A DNA stretch of 64,000 nt from Bradyrhizobium embrapense (GCF_001189235.2 NZ_LFIP02000006.1:310001-374000); one strand, 5' to 3'; positions 1-7,551 are shown, counted from the first letter of the stretch. Numbers and translations are program-made. Notes: generated from the letters alone by a model not told the origin.

Positions 1-578
1 ATGAGCGCGACCACGTGCTGGTCGAGATCGGCGACGGCGGCAAGGGGAATTCATGGGCCGACGACGTGATCTCGATCGGGCACAATTTCGAGGCGGTTCT
101 CAGCGACCTCGAAACCCGGATGCGCGAGGCCGCCGCCGACCTGAACTTCGAGGAAGCCGCGCGGCTGCGCGACGAGGTCAAGCGGCTGCGCGCCACCGAG
201 ATGGCCGTGGTCGACGACCCCACCGCCAAGCAGCGCAACGTCCAGAAGCAGGCCGGCGCCTATGCCGGCACCAGAAAATACGGCGATGCCGCCAACCTGC
301 CGGTCAGTACGCTGAAGAACAAGTCCGCGCAGACCTCGCTCAAGGCAAGCCGCGGCGGCAAGTCCGGCTCACGCGTACACAAGCCCGACCTCGACGAGAT
401 GCACGGCCCGGAATCGCTGCCCTTCCGCCCCGGCGGCGCGCTGCCGGCAAAGCCGTTCGGCACCACGAGCCGCATCATCCAGCCGACCGACTCCCGGCAG
501 TCGGGCCCGGAGTTCGGGCCGTCGCCGCGGTCTAGCGGAGGAACGCCGGGCAAGCGCGGCGGGTGGAAGAAAAGGTAG
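1..578 (+). CDS. uvrB: UvrABC system protein B, C-terminal part (start lies outside the window)
   Basis: This is the 3' end of a reading frame that is already open at base 3; a GTG at 15 is internal, not a start. The visible 191 residues begin ERDHVLVEIGDGG. A UVR motif follows at about bases 93-180 (LETRMREAAADLNFEEAARL and on), the helical hairpin through which UvrB contacts UvrC. After it comes a long basic, low-complexity tail ending GGWKKR, which is longer than in E. coli UvrB. UvrB is the damage-verifying helicase-like subunit of nucleotide excision repair in the cytoplasm. The helicase domains lie upstream and cannot be checked. Identification rests on the UVR motif and its C-terminal position, so another UVR-motif protein is possible but less likely. 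Confidence 0.85.
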   Translation, partial: ERDHVLVEIGDGGKGNSWADDVISIGHNFEAVLSDLETRMREAAADLNFEEAARLRDEVKRLRATEMAVVDDPTAKQRNVQKQAGAYAGTRKYGDAANLPVSTLKNKSAQTSLKASRGGKSGSRVHKPDLDEMHGPESLPFRPGGALPAKPFGTTSRIIQPTDSRQSGPEFGPSPRSSGGTPGKRGGWKKR

Positions 579-581
579 AGC

Positions 582-998
582 ATGACGCGCGCCGAGCTTC
601 TCGCCTTCCTGCGGATGCATCGGCTCGCGGTGGTCAGCTCGGTCCACGACGGCGCGCCGCAGGCCGCCCTCGTCGGCATCGCGGTCAGCGACGACATCGA
701 GATCATCTTCGACACGCTGACGACCTCACGCAAATATCAGAACCTCCGCACCGATCCCCGCGCAGCATTTGTAGTTGGCTGGGACGCCGAGCAGACCGCG
801 CAACTCGAGGGCATCGCCGACTTTCCAACCGGCACGGAGCTCGCCGCGTGCAAGCAGGTCTATTTCGCAGCATGGCCCGACGGGCCTGAGCGCGAGACCT
901 GGCCCAACATCGGCTATGTCCGCGTGAGGCCGCGCTGGATGAGGTTCAGCGATTTTGGTGCGGCGCCGGCGAGAATTGAGGAGATGCAGCTGCCATAG
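582..998 (+). CDS. Pyridoxamine 5'-phosphate oxidase-family FMN-binding split-barrel protein
   Basis: The 138-residue product begins MTRAELLAFLRMHRLAVVSS and has the compact length of single-domain PNPOx-like proteins. The early segment with VSSVHDGAPQAALVG, followed by IIFDTLTTSRKYQNLRTDPRAAFVVGW, matches the family pattern of a first beta strand, a phosphate-contacting S/T-R-K element and a 'nlr.nPraal.v' strand. Such proteins bind FMN, F420 or haem, and most are functionally uncharacterised. True PdxH is longer and has a conserved C-terminal arginine motif that is absent here, so vitamin B6 synthesis is not implied. The start lies 3 bases after the uvrB stop (GGTAGAGC before ATG), which suggests cotranscription with uvrB. 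Confidence 0.75.
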   Translation: MTRAELLAFLRMHRLAVVSSVHDGAPQAALVGIAVSDDIEIIFDTLTTSRKYQNLRTDPRAAFVVGWDAEQTAQLEGIADFPTGTELAACKQVYFAAWPDGPERETWPNIGYVRVRPRWMRFSDFGAAPARIEEMQLP

Positions 999-1026
999 GC
1001 AGCGCGATCACTAGGCCTCATTCCAA

Positions 1027-1527
1027 TCAGACCACACCGAACGCGGCATGGTACTTTACATCTCCGCGCGGCGGTATCCCGTTCAACACCAGCCACTGAA
1101 AGTACCGGCTTGGCTTACCGCCGTAGGTCAGCCAGCGATCATCGAGGAAGCAGAAGCGACGGTGGTATGCGGGATCGCCGAGCACCACGCAGCCATCGGC
1201 GCCGAGTGCTGCAAGCCGGACAAGTCCCTCGCTGATCAATGCGCCACCGATGCCCTGGCGCTGCAGGTCGGGAGCGACAGAGACCGGGCCCAGGCCGTAC
1301 CAGCGACCGGGCGTGCGATCGATCTCGACCTGCGAGAACGCGACGTGGCCGACGATCTCTCCGTCGTCGGACGTCGCCACCAGCGAGAGCGTCAGCGCGC
1401 CGGCCTTGCGCAGTGCCTCGACGATGCGCGCTTCGGTGCCGCTGCTGTGCGGCGCGGCCGCGAATGCGGCCGTCGTAATGCGGCTGATCGCGGCGGCGTC
1501 TTCATCGCGTTCGTCCCTGATCTGCAT
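1027..1527 (-). CDS. GNAT-family N-acetyltransferase (YhbS-like)
   Basis: The 166-residue protein carries the GNAT acetyl-CoA site: GLGPVSVAPDLQRQGIGGAL contains the V-x-P...R/Q-x-x-G-x-G/A pattern of motif A. An N-terminal part (IRDERDEDAAAISRITTAAF) and a C-terminal segment around GCVVLGDPAYHRRFCF resemble the YhbS/PA subfamily. It should transfer an acetyl group from acetyl-CoA to an amine, but the substrate cannot be read from the sequence. It converges on the upstream plus-strand gene with 28 bases between stops and is not obviously in an operon. Confidence 0.85.
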   Translation of the reverse strand: MQIRDERDEDAAAISRITTAAFAAAPHSSGTEARIVEALRKAGALTLSLVATSDDGEIVGHVAFSQVEIDRTPGRWYGLGPVSVAPDLQRQGIGGALISEGLVRLAALGADGCVVLGDPAYHRRFCFLDDRWLTYGGKPSRYFQWLVLNGIPPRGDVKYHAAFGVV

Positions 1528-1564
1528 GCGTGCAGATAAGGCCGACCGGCGGCGCAGTGCAAGC

Positions 1565-1951
1565 TCAGCCGACGCTGACGACCGCGACCGCCAGCAGCGA
1601 CATCATGAGCATCGTGGTCATGAGCTGCAGCGAGACGCCGGGCTGGCTCCGCCATTGCGCGATCTTCTCGGAGAACGACAGGCTCGCATCGAAGAAGACA
1701 GGCGCGTGGATGTGCACGAAGCGCTGCGGGAATTTGGCGGCGAGCCACGGCGTGATCGCGGCATAAACCAGCGAGGCAAGCACGACGAAGATCGCGGTGC
1801 CGTAGCGTTCGCCGACGATTTCCGGGGCGTCGACCATCTTCAGCAGCAGCACGGCAGCGGCGAAGGTCGGCAGGCCCTGCAGGATGGCGGTGAGCGCAAA
1901 GCCTTCGAGCCGGTTCTGCGCAGGTGACTTCGGTGCAGCGATGGCGTTCAT
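1565..1951 (-). CDS. Small membrane protein of unknown function, three predicted TM segments
   Basis: I do not recognise a family for this 128-residue protein. Three hydrophobic stretches are visible: about residues 17-38 (FALTAILQGLPTFAAAVLLL), 50-68 (TAIFVVLASLVYAAITPWLA) and 110-127 (MTTMLMMSLLAVAVVSVG). Between the second and third lies a polar loop with several histidines (RFVHIHAPVFF). The cytoplasmic N-terminus is short and polar. It is on the same strand as the GNAT gene, 37 bases upstream of it, so the two may be cotranscribed. Confidence 0.6.
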   Translation of the reverse strand: MNAIAAPKSPAQNRLEGFALTAILQGLPTFAAAVLLLKMVDAPEIVGERYGTAIFVVLASLVYAAITPWLAAKFPQRFVHIHAPVFFDASLSFSEKIAQWRSQPGVSLQLMTTMLMMSLLAVAVVSVG

Positions 1952-2089
1952 GGCGGCGATCCCTTCTCATCGGGTGATCCGATGCCGCCACGCTAGCCGC
2001 GTGCCCTCGCCTGCGGCGTGATGCAGGTCACGTCGCTCGCCGCGCAACTTCGCCGCGCCAACAATCTCGATGTCATCGCTGCGAAAGCA

Positions 2090-2200
2090 GGGACCTGTAA
2101 CCACGAATGGTTGTTGATGGGCGATCCCCGGAACGACGAGTCCCGTTCATAAAACCCGCCGCGAAGTATGGGTCCCTGCTTCGCAGGGACGATAGCGGAA
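2090..2200. repeat. Intergenic palindromic element with GCAGGGAC/GTCCCTGC arms
   Basis: The region between the genes ending at 1951 and 2220 holds no gene I can support. It contains GCAGGGAC near 2088-2097 and again a perfect hairpin GTCCCTGC-TTC-GCAGGGAC at about 2172-2190. From memory, units of this kind (start-of-call '...gggtccctgc...gcagggacga...') are scattered between genes in Bradyrhizobium. It would form stem-loops in RNA from either strand. No protein or insertion sequence is associated with it. Confidence 0.55.
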
Positions 2201-2219
2201 TAAGTGGCGCCGCCACACC

Positions 2220-2411
2220 CTACCCCGACCGCTTGTTGCTGGTGTTCTGGATCAGATTGCCGTGCGCGGCCTGCTCGCGGATATTGTGCTTCTCGTCGTC
2301 GCGATGGCCCTTGGTCGTATCGAGGGGAACGCCGGGGGTGCTGCCGGGGCCCTTGTGGCTCTTGTTGTCTTCGGGAACGGGCTGGATGGTCTTGTTCGAA
2401 GGTTTCGTCAT
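2220..2411 (-). CDS. Small hydrophilic hypothetical protein, putative general stress response target
   Basis: The 63-residue product (MTKPSNKTIQPVPEDNKSHK...) is rich in Asn, Lys, Asp and His, and has no TM segment and no cysteine. It looks intrinsically disordered (KGPGSTPGVPLDTTKGHRDD). I know no function. The start at 2411 was chosen because GGAG lies 6 bases upstream; an immediately preceding ATG at 2414 is the alternative. An EcfG-like promoter (GGAAC-N17-CGTT, 2437-2462) sits right upstream with room for a leader of about 20 bases. This fits a general stress response gene, since many small hydrophilic proteins in rhizobia are EcfG targets. That link is inferred from the promoter. Confidence 0.6.
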   Translation of the reverse strand: MTKPSNKTIQPVPEDNKSHKGPGSTPGVPLDTTKGHRDDEKHNIREQAAHGNLIQNTSNKRSG

Positions 2412-2436
2412 CATCGTCTCCGTTACGCAAGCGGAC

Positions 2437-2462
2437 AACGCCGCCCAAGCGGACGGCGTTCC
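2437..2462 (-). promoter_or_regulatory. EcfG-type general stress promoter (GGAAC-N17-CGTT)
   Basis: Read on the minus strand, GGAAC (2462-2458) is followed after exactly 17 bases by CGTT (2440-2437). This is the known recognition pattern of the alphaproteobacterial general stress sigma factor EcfG (GGAAC-N16/17-CGTT). The -10 element lies 25 bases before the start at 2411, which is ideal for a short leader. Confidence 0.65.
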
Positions 2463-2491
2463 GGCAACGAGACATTACAACCGATCAAGCC

Positions 2492-2737
2492 TTACAGCTT
2501 CTCCTGCTGCGACGGTTGCGCCTGTTGCTGCTGGCGCTGCTGCTCCTTTGCCTGCTCCTTGGCGTGATGGCGGCCGTAGAGGCAGCCGGCGGCGGCGCCG
2601 AGCACGCCGTGATGGCCGGCATAATGACCGGCGACGCCGCCGACCACAGCACCCTTGATGCAGCCCTTGGCGTCGGCGGGCGAGGTGGCGGCAATCGCAC
2701 TGATGGCAATGACGGACGCGAGAAGAATCGATTTCAT
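2492..2737 (-). CDS. Small exported Gly/His-rich protein, putative general stress response target
   Basis: The 81-residue product starts MKSILLASVIAISAIAATSP, a clear Sec signal peptide with likely cleavage after ADA at about residue 23. The mature part has a glycine-zipper-like stretch (KGAVVGGVAGHYAGHHGVLG) followed by a Gln/Lys-rich tail (HHAKEQAKEQQRQQQQ). The pattern resembles small periplasmic or outer-membrane glycine-zipper proteins. The function is unknown. It has its own EcfG-like promoter (2768-2793) and lies 81 bases upstream of the next stress-type gene on the same strand. Confidence 0.65.
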   Translation of the reverse strand: MKSILLASVIAISAIAATSPADAKGCIKGAVVGGVAGHYAGHHGVLGAAAGCLYGRHHAKEQAKEQQRQQQQAQPSQQEKL

Positions 2738-2767
2738 GATGCGGCTCCAATGGAATTCTCAGGCATT

Positions 2768-2793
2768 AACGGCCAAGCCACCCTGCCGGTTCC
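2768..2793 (-). promoter_or_regulatory. EcfG-type general stress promoter (GGAAC-N17-CGTTAA)
   Basis: On the minus strand GGAAC (2793-2789) is followed after 17 bases by CGTT (2771-2768), extended to CGTTAA. The -10 element is about 31 bases from the ATG at 2737. Together with the site at 2437-2462 this gives two adjacent genes each with an EcfG-like promoter. Confidence 0.7.
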
Positions 2794-2878
2794 CGTCGCT
2801 TTGCCGCAGAAATTCGCTGCGCGCCTGTTACGATCATGCTCTAAATGCCGCCGCATTGCGGACAGCGTCTTGAAGATC

Positions 2879-3712
2879 ATGCGGACATCACACATTGCTC
2901 TCCTCCCGGCCTTCATCGCGGCCTTTCTCGCGCCGGCACTCGGCGCGGCGATGCTGGTCATACCGAGCCCGGCCCGCGCGGCCGACAACGACCGCGCGCT
3001 GCTCGCGACATTCTGCGCCACTGCCAACATCAAGGGATCGACCTGCACGCGGGCGAAATCCTATCCCGACGGCCGTGCCTGCGACGTCAAGCTGACCCAG
3101 GAGCGCTATGCCGGCCGCTTCCTCGCCGCTGGCAACGCGCTGCTCGCCGTCAATTATGAAAGCGAATGCGAGCCGCACGCGACCGATTTCGGCGGTGTCG
3201 CGCTGTTCGAGCAGAACGGCACGGCCACTCGCTTCATCCGCTTCCTGCCCGGCGCGCAGGGCCACGACTGCATCGTCCTGCCCAAGGACGAGCGGCAGGA
3301 CCTGCTGATCTGCGCAGTCGGTCACATGGGCCAGGGCATCGTCGAGAGCGCGGTGGCGAGGATGGAGTTTTCCAGAAAGTCCGGCCGGCGGATCGAGATC
3401 GCGCCCGACTTCCTGCTCAGGGCCGAGGATGCGGTCAGCGCCTACGGCTCCAATGTCGTGATGTGCAACGAGGGCCCGAAATATTTCAGCCTCTCCCACC
3501 TCGCCCCGGGGCCGCGGCGCAACACGGTGGCGGTCGACGTCGACCTCGCCGACGACGAGACCATCCGCACCGCCTGCGGCGAAGGCTTTCCGAAGCCGAA
3601 GGAGCTTTACCACGACCTTGCGCCCGGCGAGGCCTTCGTGCCGCCGGGCTCGGAGAAGACGAAGCGGTTCACGATCGATCTTCTGACCGGCAAGGCCGCG
3701 CCGGCGGATTAG
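2879..3712 (+). CDS. Exported hypothetical protein, cysteine-containing
   Basis: I do not recognise a family for this 277-residue protein. The ATG at 2879 was chosen because it opens a signal peptide (MRTSHIALLPAFIAAFLAPA), with likely cleavage at ARA-AD near residue 37; the frame stays open far upstream, but that part is not coding-like. The mature protein has about seven cysteines, in short pairs such as TFCATANIKGSTC and RACDV, which suggests disulfides in the periplasm. Repeated beta-strand-like segments follow (FGGVALFEQNGTATRFIRFL). It is transcribed away from the stress-promoter genes, with a 141-base divergent region between. Confidence 0.65.
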   Translation: MRTSHIALLPAFIAAFLAPALGAAMLVIPSPARAADNDRALLATFCATANIKGSTCTRAKSYPDGRACDVKLTQERYAGRFLAAGNALLAVNYESECEPHATDFGGVALFEQNGTATRFIRFLPGAQGHDCIVLPKDERQDLLICAVGHMGQGIVESAVARMEFSRKSGRRIEIAPDFLLRAEDAVSAYGSNVVMCNEGPKYFSLSHLAPGPRRNTVAVDVDLADDETIRTACGEGFPKPKELYHDLAPGEAFVPPGSEKTKRFTIDLLTGKAAPAD

Positions 3713-4081
3713 CGCACCGTGACAGAGCTACGGCGTAGCCCCGGAGCGAAGCGCTGGCAATATTTCTGAATAATCGAAAATATCACCGAGTTGCCCGACA
3801 TGTCGAGTGGTCGGGTCGAATGCCGGCAGCCGCCGGCTACTATGCATGGGGTTGTTTTCGATATTTCGGTCGTGCGCCCTGCGACGGCAGGCCATCGTTC
3901 GTGTTGGCCGGGCTCATCCAGGACGGAAGATCGCCGCAATACACGCTGCGGTTGCCAAACCTAATTGCGTCTCGTGCGTCAAAACATATGTTTGAGAGTG
4001 GAACGCTTCGGTTCACAATGCGGGCCAAGGCAAGTCAAAGGCCAGTCAAAGGCGAGGCGGACTGAACCGGCGGAGCAGATC
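3713..4081. other. Intergenic region without a supported gene
   Basis: The region holds one copy of the repeat described at 3774-3868. Beyond this copy I see no gene, terminator or convincing promoter. The last 20 bases carry the GGAG of the downstream gene. Confidence 0.6.
3774..3868 (+). repeat. Intergenic repeat, copy A (GAGTTGCCCGAC...GCATGGGGTTGTTTTCGATATT)
   Basis: The segment shares GAGTTGCCCGAC(A/G)TGTC, CCGGCTACT(A/G)TGCATGGGG and TTGTTTTCGATATTT with a second copy at 37683-37764 in the same orientation. The outer ends form an imperfect inverted repeat (TCGAAAATATC at 3774-3784 and GATATTTCG at 3860-3868). From memory the block starting CTACTGTGCATGGGG is frequent between Bradyrhizobium genes. 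Its role is unknown. Confidence 0.75.
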
Positions 4082-4525
4082 ATGGGCGAGGATTTGAACC
4101 GGCAGCGCGTCTTGAACTTCCTCGACGTCTACTATGCCGGCGGCATCGAGGGCGCGCTGGACCGCTGCAGCGACGACGTCGCATTTCTGGCCAACGCGCC
4201 GATCGACATTCTTCCGCATATGGGCCAGCACCGCGGCAAGGGCGCGCTGCGCCAGATGTGGACCACGATCCACGAGCGCTATTCCGACATGCGCTACGAG
4301 GCGCCAATGGTTGTGGCCGAAGGCGACAAGGTCGCGGCCCAGCTGCGGGTGTTCTTCCGCAAGCGCAACAACGCCCGCGTCGTGCAGTTCGACGTCGCGG
4401 TGTTCTACACGCTGCGCGACGGCAAGATCACCGAGATCCGCGAGATCATCGACACATTCGACCTCGTCCAGCAGGTGCTGGAGCGCGACGTCGCGGCGAC
4501 GCTGATCGGGCCAAGCGCGGGCTAG
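4082..4525 (+). CDS. NTF2-like / SnoaL-like protein
   Basis: The 147-residue protein has the cone-shaped NTF2 fold pattern. It runs from an N-terminal helix (RQRVLNFLDVYYAGGIEGAL), through the 'D.v.f..nap....p..G...Gk.al...' element (FLANAPIDILPHMGQHRGKG) to a curved sheet ending VAVFYTLRDGKITEIREIID. This family includes ketosteroid isomerases, SnoaL cyclases and many proteins without known substrate. The ATG at 4082 follows GGAG by 7 bases; an upstream in-frame start has no ribosome site. A paralogue lies 600 bases downstream (5110-5544) and shares the 'R.GK.A...' and 'DTFDLVQQ/DSFDLVEQ' elements. Confidence 0.75.
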   Translation: MGEDLNRQRVLNFLDVYYAGGIEGALDRCSDDVAFLANAPIDILPHMGQHRGKGALRQMWTTIHERYSDMRYEAPMVVAEGDKVAAQLRVFFRKRNNARVVQFDVAVFYTLRDGKITEIREIIDTFDLVQQVLERDVAATLIGPSAG

Positions 4526-4651
4526 CTCCCGGGAAATCTGGCAAAGCATGCAGGCGCCCCCGCCCCGCAAATTCGTCCCCGCCAGCGTTGAACCTCGCAG
4601 GCCCGGCGCTGACCTATCACTGGGCTTGTTGCGGTCGGGGCTGAAATCACC

Positions 4652-4912
4652 ATGAAACTCGCGTTGCTCGCTGTGCTTGGCCTTGCACTGGGCGCCCTTG
4701 GCGGCGCCGCTCTCGGCATCGGAGCCGGGCTCACCTGGATCGGACTCGCCAAAACCTCAGGTCTCGACAGCGGAACGCTGGTGTTTTTCACCTTCATGCC
4801 GCTCGGCGCCGCAATCGGCGGCATCGGCGGCGCGCTGCTGTTCGCGGTGGTGGCGATCCGCGACGCCGAGATCGTGATCGAGCGGCAGCCGCTGCGGCAG
4901 CGCGACCGCTGA
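4652..4912 (+). CDS. Small two-TM membrane protein of unknown function
   Basis: The 86-residue protein has a first hydrophobic, very Gly/Ala-rich segment (residues 3-32, LALLAVLGLALGALGGAALG) and a second one (residues 43-68, LVFFTFMPLGAAIGGIGGAL). A short charged cytoplasmic tail follows (RDAEIVIERQPLRQRDR). It could be an integral inner-membrane protein; the first segment might instead act as a signal anchor. I see no family match. It lies between the two NTF2-like genes on the same strand. Confidence 0.55.
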   Translation: MKLALLAVLGLALGALGGAALGIGAGLTWIGLAKTSGLDSGTLVFFTFMPLGAAIGGIGGALLFAVVAIRDAEIVIERQPLRQRDR

Positions 4913-5109
4913 ATTGCGGTGACAAGCGGGCGGGCGGACACATTCCGGTCAAGTGCGGCGCAATTGTGCATTGCAAAAAAGTCATTTGCGTTTTGGCCAT
5001 TCCGCCCTATTTGAGGCGGCAATAGTGACGTGCAGCAACCTGGCAGGGCGTCGGCGCTGACAGCCCGCCATTCGTTTGCTTTGACAATCCAGTTTCAGGA
5101 CGAGACCAA

Positions 5110-5544
5110 ATGACAGAGCACAGCCTCTGGCGTTTTTCGCGTGCATTGCATCGCGCGATCAACGAACGCCAGCTTGCAGACATCGAGCCGTTGCTCGATG
5201 ACGAGATCGAATGGGCCATCTATGGGCCGATCGACCTGTTTTCCTTCTTCGGCTCGCGCCGCGGCAAGGCCGCCGTGCTCGAGGTGATCAGGCAGATCGG
5301 CGAGAACCTCAGGGTTCACCGCTTCGACCGGGAGTCGATCATGCTGGGCGCGGATTCCGCAGCCTCGATGCTGCGCTATTCGCTGACGGCATTGGATTCC
5401 AACAAGCCGATCTCGCTCAGGATCGCGCATTTCGCGCAATTCAAGTTCGGCAAGCTCACCAGCTTCCGCGTGCTGGTCGACAGTTTCGACCTGGTCGAGC
5501 AGACGGTCGGTTACCCGATCCACCTGCCGCGCATCGCGGTCTGA
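5110..5544 (+). CDS. NTF2-like / SnoaL-like protein, paralogue of 4082-4525
   Basis: The 144-residue protein follows the NTF2-like plan. It starts with helix SLWRFSRALHRAINERQLADI, then the 'dd.iew.i.gp.d.f.f.G.r.GkaaV...' segment (IYGPIDLFSFFGSRRGKAAV), and ends with a sheet finishing FRVLVDSFDLVEQTVGY. I cannot infer an enzymatic activity, and substrate-determining residues are not obvious. The start has a weak AGGACGAGACCAA leader. It resembles the other NTF2-like gene in the closing motif, which suggests an old duplication around the small membrane gene. Confidence 0.72.
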   Translation: MTEHSLWRFSRALHRAINERQLADIEPLLDDEIEWAIYGPIDLFSFFGSRRGKAAVLEVIRQIGENLRVHRFDRESIMLGADSAASMLRYSLTALDSNKPISLRIAHFAQFKFGKLTSFRVLVDSFDLVEQTVGYPIHLPRIAV

Positions 5545-5569
5545 CAGTCCGAGCGATTTCACGCCTTCG

Positions 5570-5699
5570 TCATGTCCGGGCTCGAGCGCGAAGCGCGTCT
5601 TCGCGTGTTCGGCGCTCCGGCGGGACGCGGCCGGTTTCACCAGCCCCGAACCGGCCGCGCGGGGGGCCTTGCGTACGCGCACGCTTGTCCCGGACATGA
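5570..5699. repeat. 130-base intergenic element bounded by TCATGTCCGGG / CCCGGACATGA
   Basis: An 11-base perfect inverted repeat (5570-5580 and 5689-5699) encloses about 108 bases with internal short palindromes (GAGCGCGAAGCGCG). It contains no coding region. The arrangement resembles a small MITE-like or extragenic palindromic unit. I found no second full copy in this window. Confidence 0.5.
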
Positions 5700-5794
5700 T
5701 GATCACGCGTTGATCATTTGCCTTTGCGGCGCCGTTGCCACATTCTTGCACCACGGCAAATGCATGCTGCCGTTCTGGAATTTGCGGGCTGGGA

Positions 5795-6748
5795 ATGACT
5801 TCCACATTGCGATTTGGCTGGGCAAGGCTGCCGGTGCTGGCGGCCGGCTTCAGCATGGCGATAGCGTCTTCGGCCACGGCGCAGACCTCACCATGGCCAG
5901 TCGCTCCCGCTGCGCAAGAGGTCGCGAAAGGCAGCCCCGCTGACGACGCCGAGGCTACCGCTGATGAGGCGCCGCCGGCAGCCGATGCCAATGACGCCGA
6001 CATCCTGAAGGACATCGACCAGAGCAAGCTCGACTGGAGCCAGCTCGACACCGACTCCACCAGCCTGCCCACGCTGGCGCCGAAAAGTGCAGCCAAACGC
6101 AGCAGCGTCGCCGGCAACGATCCGTCCTGGTCGACCAACAACAATGCCAACGGCTCGTCGGCGGTGTCGGTCAAGCAACAGGTCTCGCCGTTCCTCGACA
6201 CCCGCATCGGCGCCGACATGACGGTCGCCAAACAGGGCACGATGACGACGTCGGAGCAATTGTCGGAGCGGCTCGCCAATGGCGGCAGCCTGCCGCAATC
6301 CGGCGGCTCGGCCTGGGCGTCGATCTCGGCCGGCGGCGTGGCTTCGATCTGGGACAAGACCTCGGTCGAGGCGCGGGTCGATCCGGGCGCCGACCAGAGC
6401 AAGATCGGCACCTCGCTCAGCAAATCGGTGCCGCTGTCGGAGCAGTATTCACTGACGCTGCAGAGCGGCTACAATTTGATCCAGCAGGGGGTGGTCCCGG
6501 TGCCCGGCGTCGACGGCCATCCGTCGCGCAGCTACGACACCGATCAGTCGGCACGCCTGTCCGTTACAGACACCGGCACCAGCATCACCGCCGGCCAGAC
6601 GCTGTCGACGGCCGAGGACAGGTGGCTGCGCCGGGTCGGCGCCGAGCAGAAGCTGTTCGACGGCGTCACCGTCTCCGGATCGGTCGGCGAGGCCGCCCAG
6701 GGCACGATCAACAAGAGCATCGGCGCCGGCTTCAAGCGCTCATGGTGA
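5795..6748 (+). CDS. Exported hypothetical protein with Ser/Thr/Asn-rich beta-type C-terminal half
   Basis: The 317-residue product starts at ATG 5795 because this gives a signal peptide (MTSTLRFGWARLPVLAAGFS...) with cleavage after ASSATA; a start 60 bases upstream would prepend a cysteine-rich stretch with no leader character. The mature N-terminus is acidic and disordered (DDAEATADEAPPAADANDAD). The C-terminal half has alternating polar/hydrophobic strands (TSVEARVDPGADQSKIGTSL, SEQYSLTLQSGYNLIQQGVV, KLFDGVTVSGSVGEAAQGTI) and ends in tryptophan (KRSW). This suggests a small outer-membrane barrel or beta-rich periplasmic protein. I do not recognise a named family. Confidence 0.65.
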   Translation: MTSTLRFGWARLPVLAAGFSMAIASSATAQTSPWPVAPAAQEVAKGSPADDAEATADEAPPAADANDADILKDIDQSKLDWSQLDTDSTSLPTLAPKSAAKRSSVAGNDPSWSTNNNANGSSAVSVKQQVSPFLDTRIGADMTVAKQGTMTTSEQLSERLANGGSLPQSGGSAWASISAGGVASIWDKTSVEARVDPGADQSKIGTSLSKSVPLSEQYSLTLQSGYNLIQQGVVPVPGVDGHPSRSYDTDQSARLSVTDTGTSITAGQTLSTAEDRWLRRVGAEQKLFDGVTVSGSVGEAAQGTINKSIGAGFKRSW

Positions 6749-6902
6749 ACGATCTGTTAGCCCTGTCGCGCTAATGATCAGGCATTGCCCCAACTTGGCC
6801 CAGATGCGGTCAAATTCGGCGGCACTGATAGGTCCGTAACTTCATCAATTCGTCGTGCGGGGGACAAGCCGCGCTTCGCTATTGCGAACCAGGGGAAAGC
6901 CG

Positions 6903-7325
6903 ATGAACGCCACCAACCGTACCGAGGAAGCCGAAGTCGAAACGACTTCCGAGGTCGATTCCAACCTTGCTGCGGTCTCGGAAGTCGAAGCCGGCATCCG
7001 CGACTTCGTGCGCAACGACATCGCTTATCTGCGCCGGCCGGTGGCGAGCCCGGAGACCGCGCCGACCGACGCCAATACCGATGCCACCGTCAGCAACGTC
7101 AACTCGCTGATCCAGCGCGTCGCCGGCACCTCGCTCGCCGAGATCGAGAAGCTGATCGGCGAGCTCGAGAGCCTGCGTGACCTGCTGCATGCCGAGGGCC
7201 AGCGCGTCCAGCGCGAGATCTCCGGCTATGCCCAGCTCAGCCAGGCCGCGATGAAGTCGACGCGGATGATTGCCGACAACGTCTCGCAGTGGAAGCGTGC
7301 CGCCGACGGCCTGCGCAACAGCTGA
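6903..7325 (+). CDS. Acidic coiled-coil protein of unknown function
   Basis: The 140-residue protein starts at ATG 6903 behind AGGGGAAAGCCG. An acidic disordered head (EEAEVETTSEVDSN) leads into amphipathic helices, notably EIEKLIGELESLRDLLHAEG followed by QRVQREISGYAQLSQAAMKS. It has no TM segment and no cysteine. It could be a cytoplasmic scaffold or regulatory protein, but I know no function. A strong Rho-independent terminator follows its stop at 7350-7388, so transcription ends here. Confidence 0.65.
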   Translation: MNATNRTEEAEVETTSEVDSNLAAVSEVEAGIRDFVRNDIAYLRRPVASPETAPTDANTDATVSNVNSLIQRVAGTSLAEIEKLIGELESLRDLLHAEGQRVQREISGYAQLSQAAMKSTRMIADNVSQWKRAADGLRNS

Positions 7326-7349
7326 TCCCGATCAGTTTTCGGGACTGAT

Positions 7350-7388
7350 GGCCGCCGCCTCCCGAACAAGGGGCGGCGGCCTTGTTTT
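7350..7388 (+). terminator. Rho-independent terminator after the coiled-coil gene
   Basis: The 10-base perfect GC stem GGCCGCCGCC (7350-7359) pairs with GGCGGCGGCC (7372-7381) across a 12-base loop. It is followed directly by TTGTTTT. Confidence 0.85.
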
Positions 7389-7551
7389 GCGCGGGCCGAT
7401 TCGGCGCAGAACGATTCATTATTCAGCACGGCGTAAACTGTGCGGCATCGATTCTTGCAGAAGCCGATTTGAACTTGAGATGGCGAGCCCGCGTCCAATC
7501 CGGAATTTGCATCCGGACCGCGACGTGGCGGCATTCATTTGGAGAGAATTC

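Noticed and set aside
2204..2878. Long in-frame upstream extension of the exported protein at 2879-3712
   Set aside because: It runs antisense through two better-supported minus-strand genes with their own promoters, has Arg/Leu shadow-like composition and lacks a ribosome site. The ATG at 2879 starts a good signal peptide.
5095..6423. 442-codon minus-strand frame across the NTF2-like and exported protein genes
   Set aside because: Antisense to two supported genes and an intergenic repeat, with no domain.
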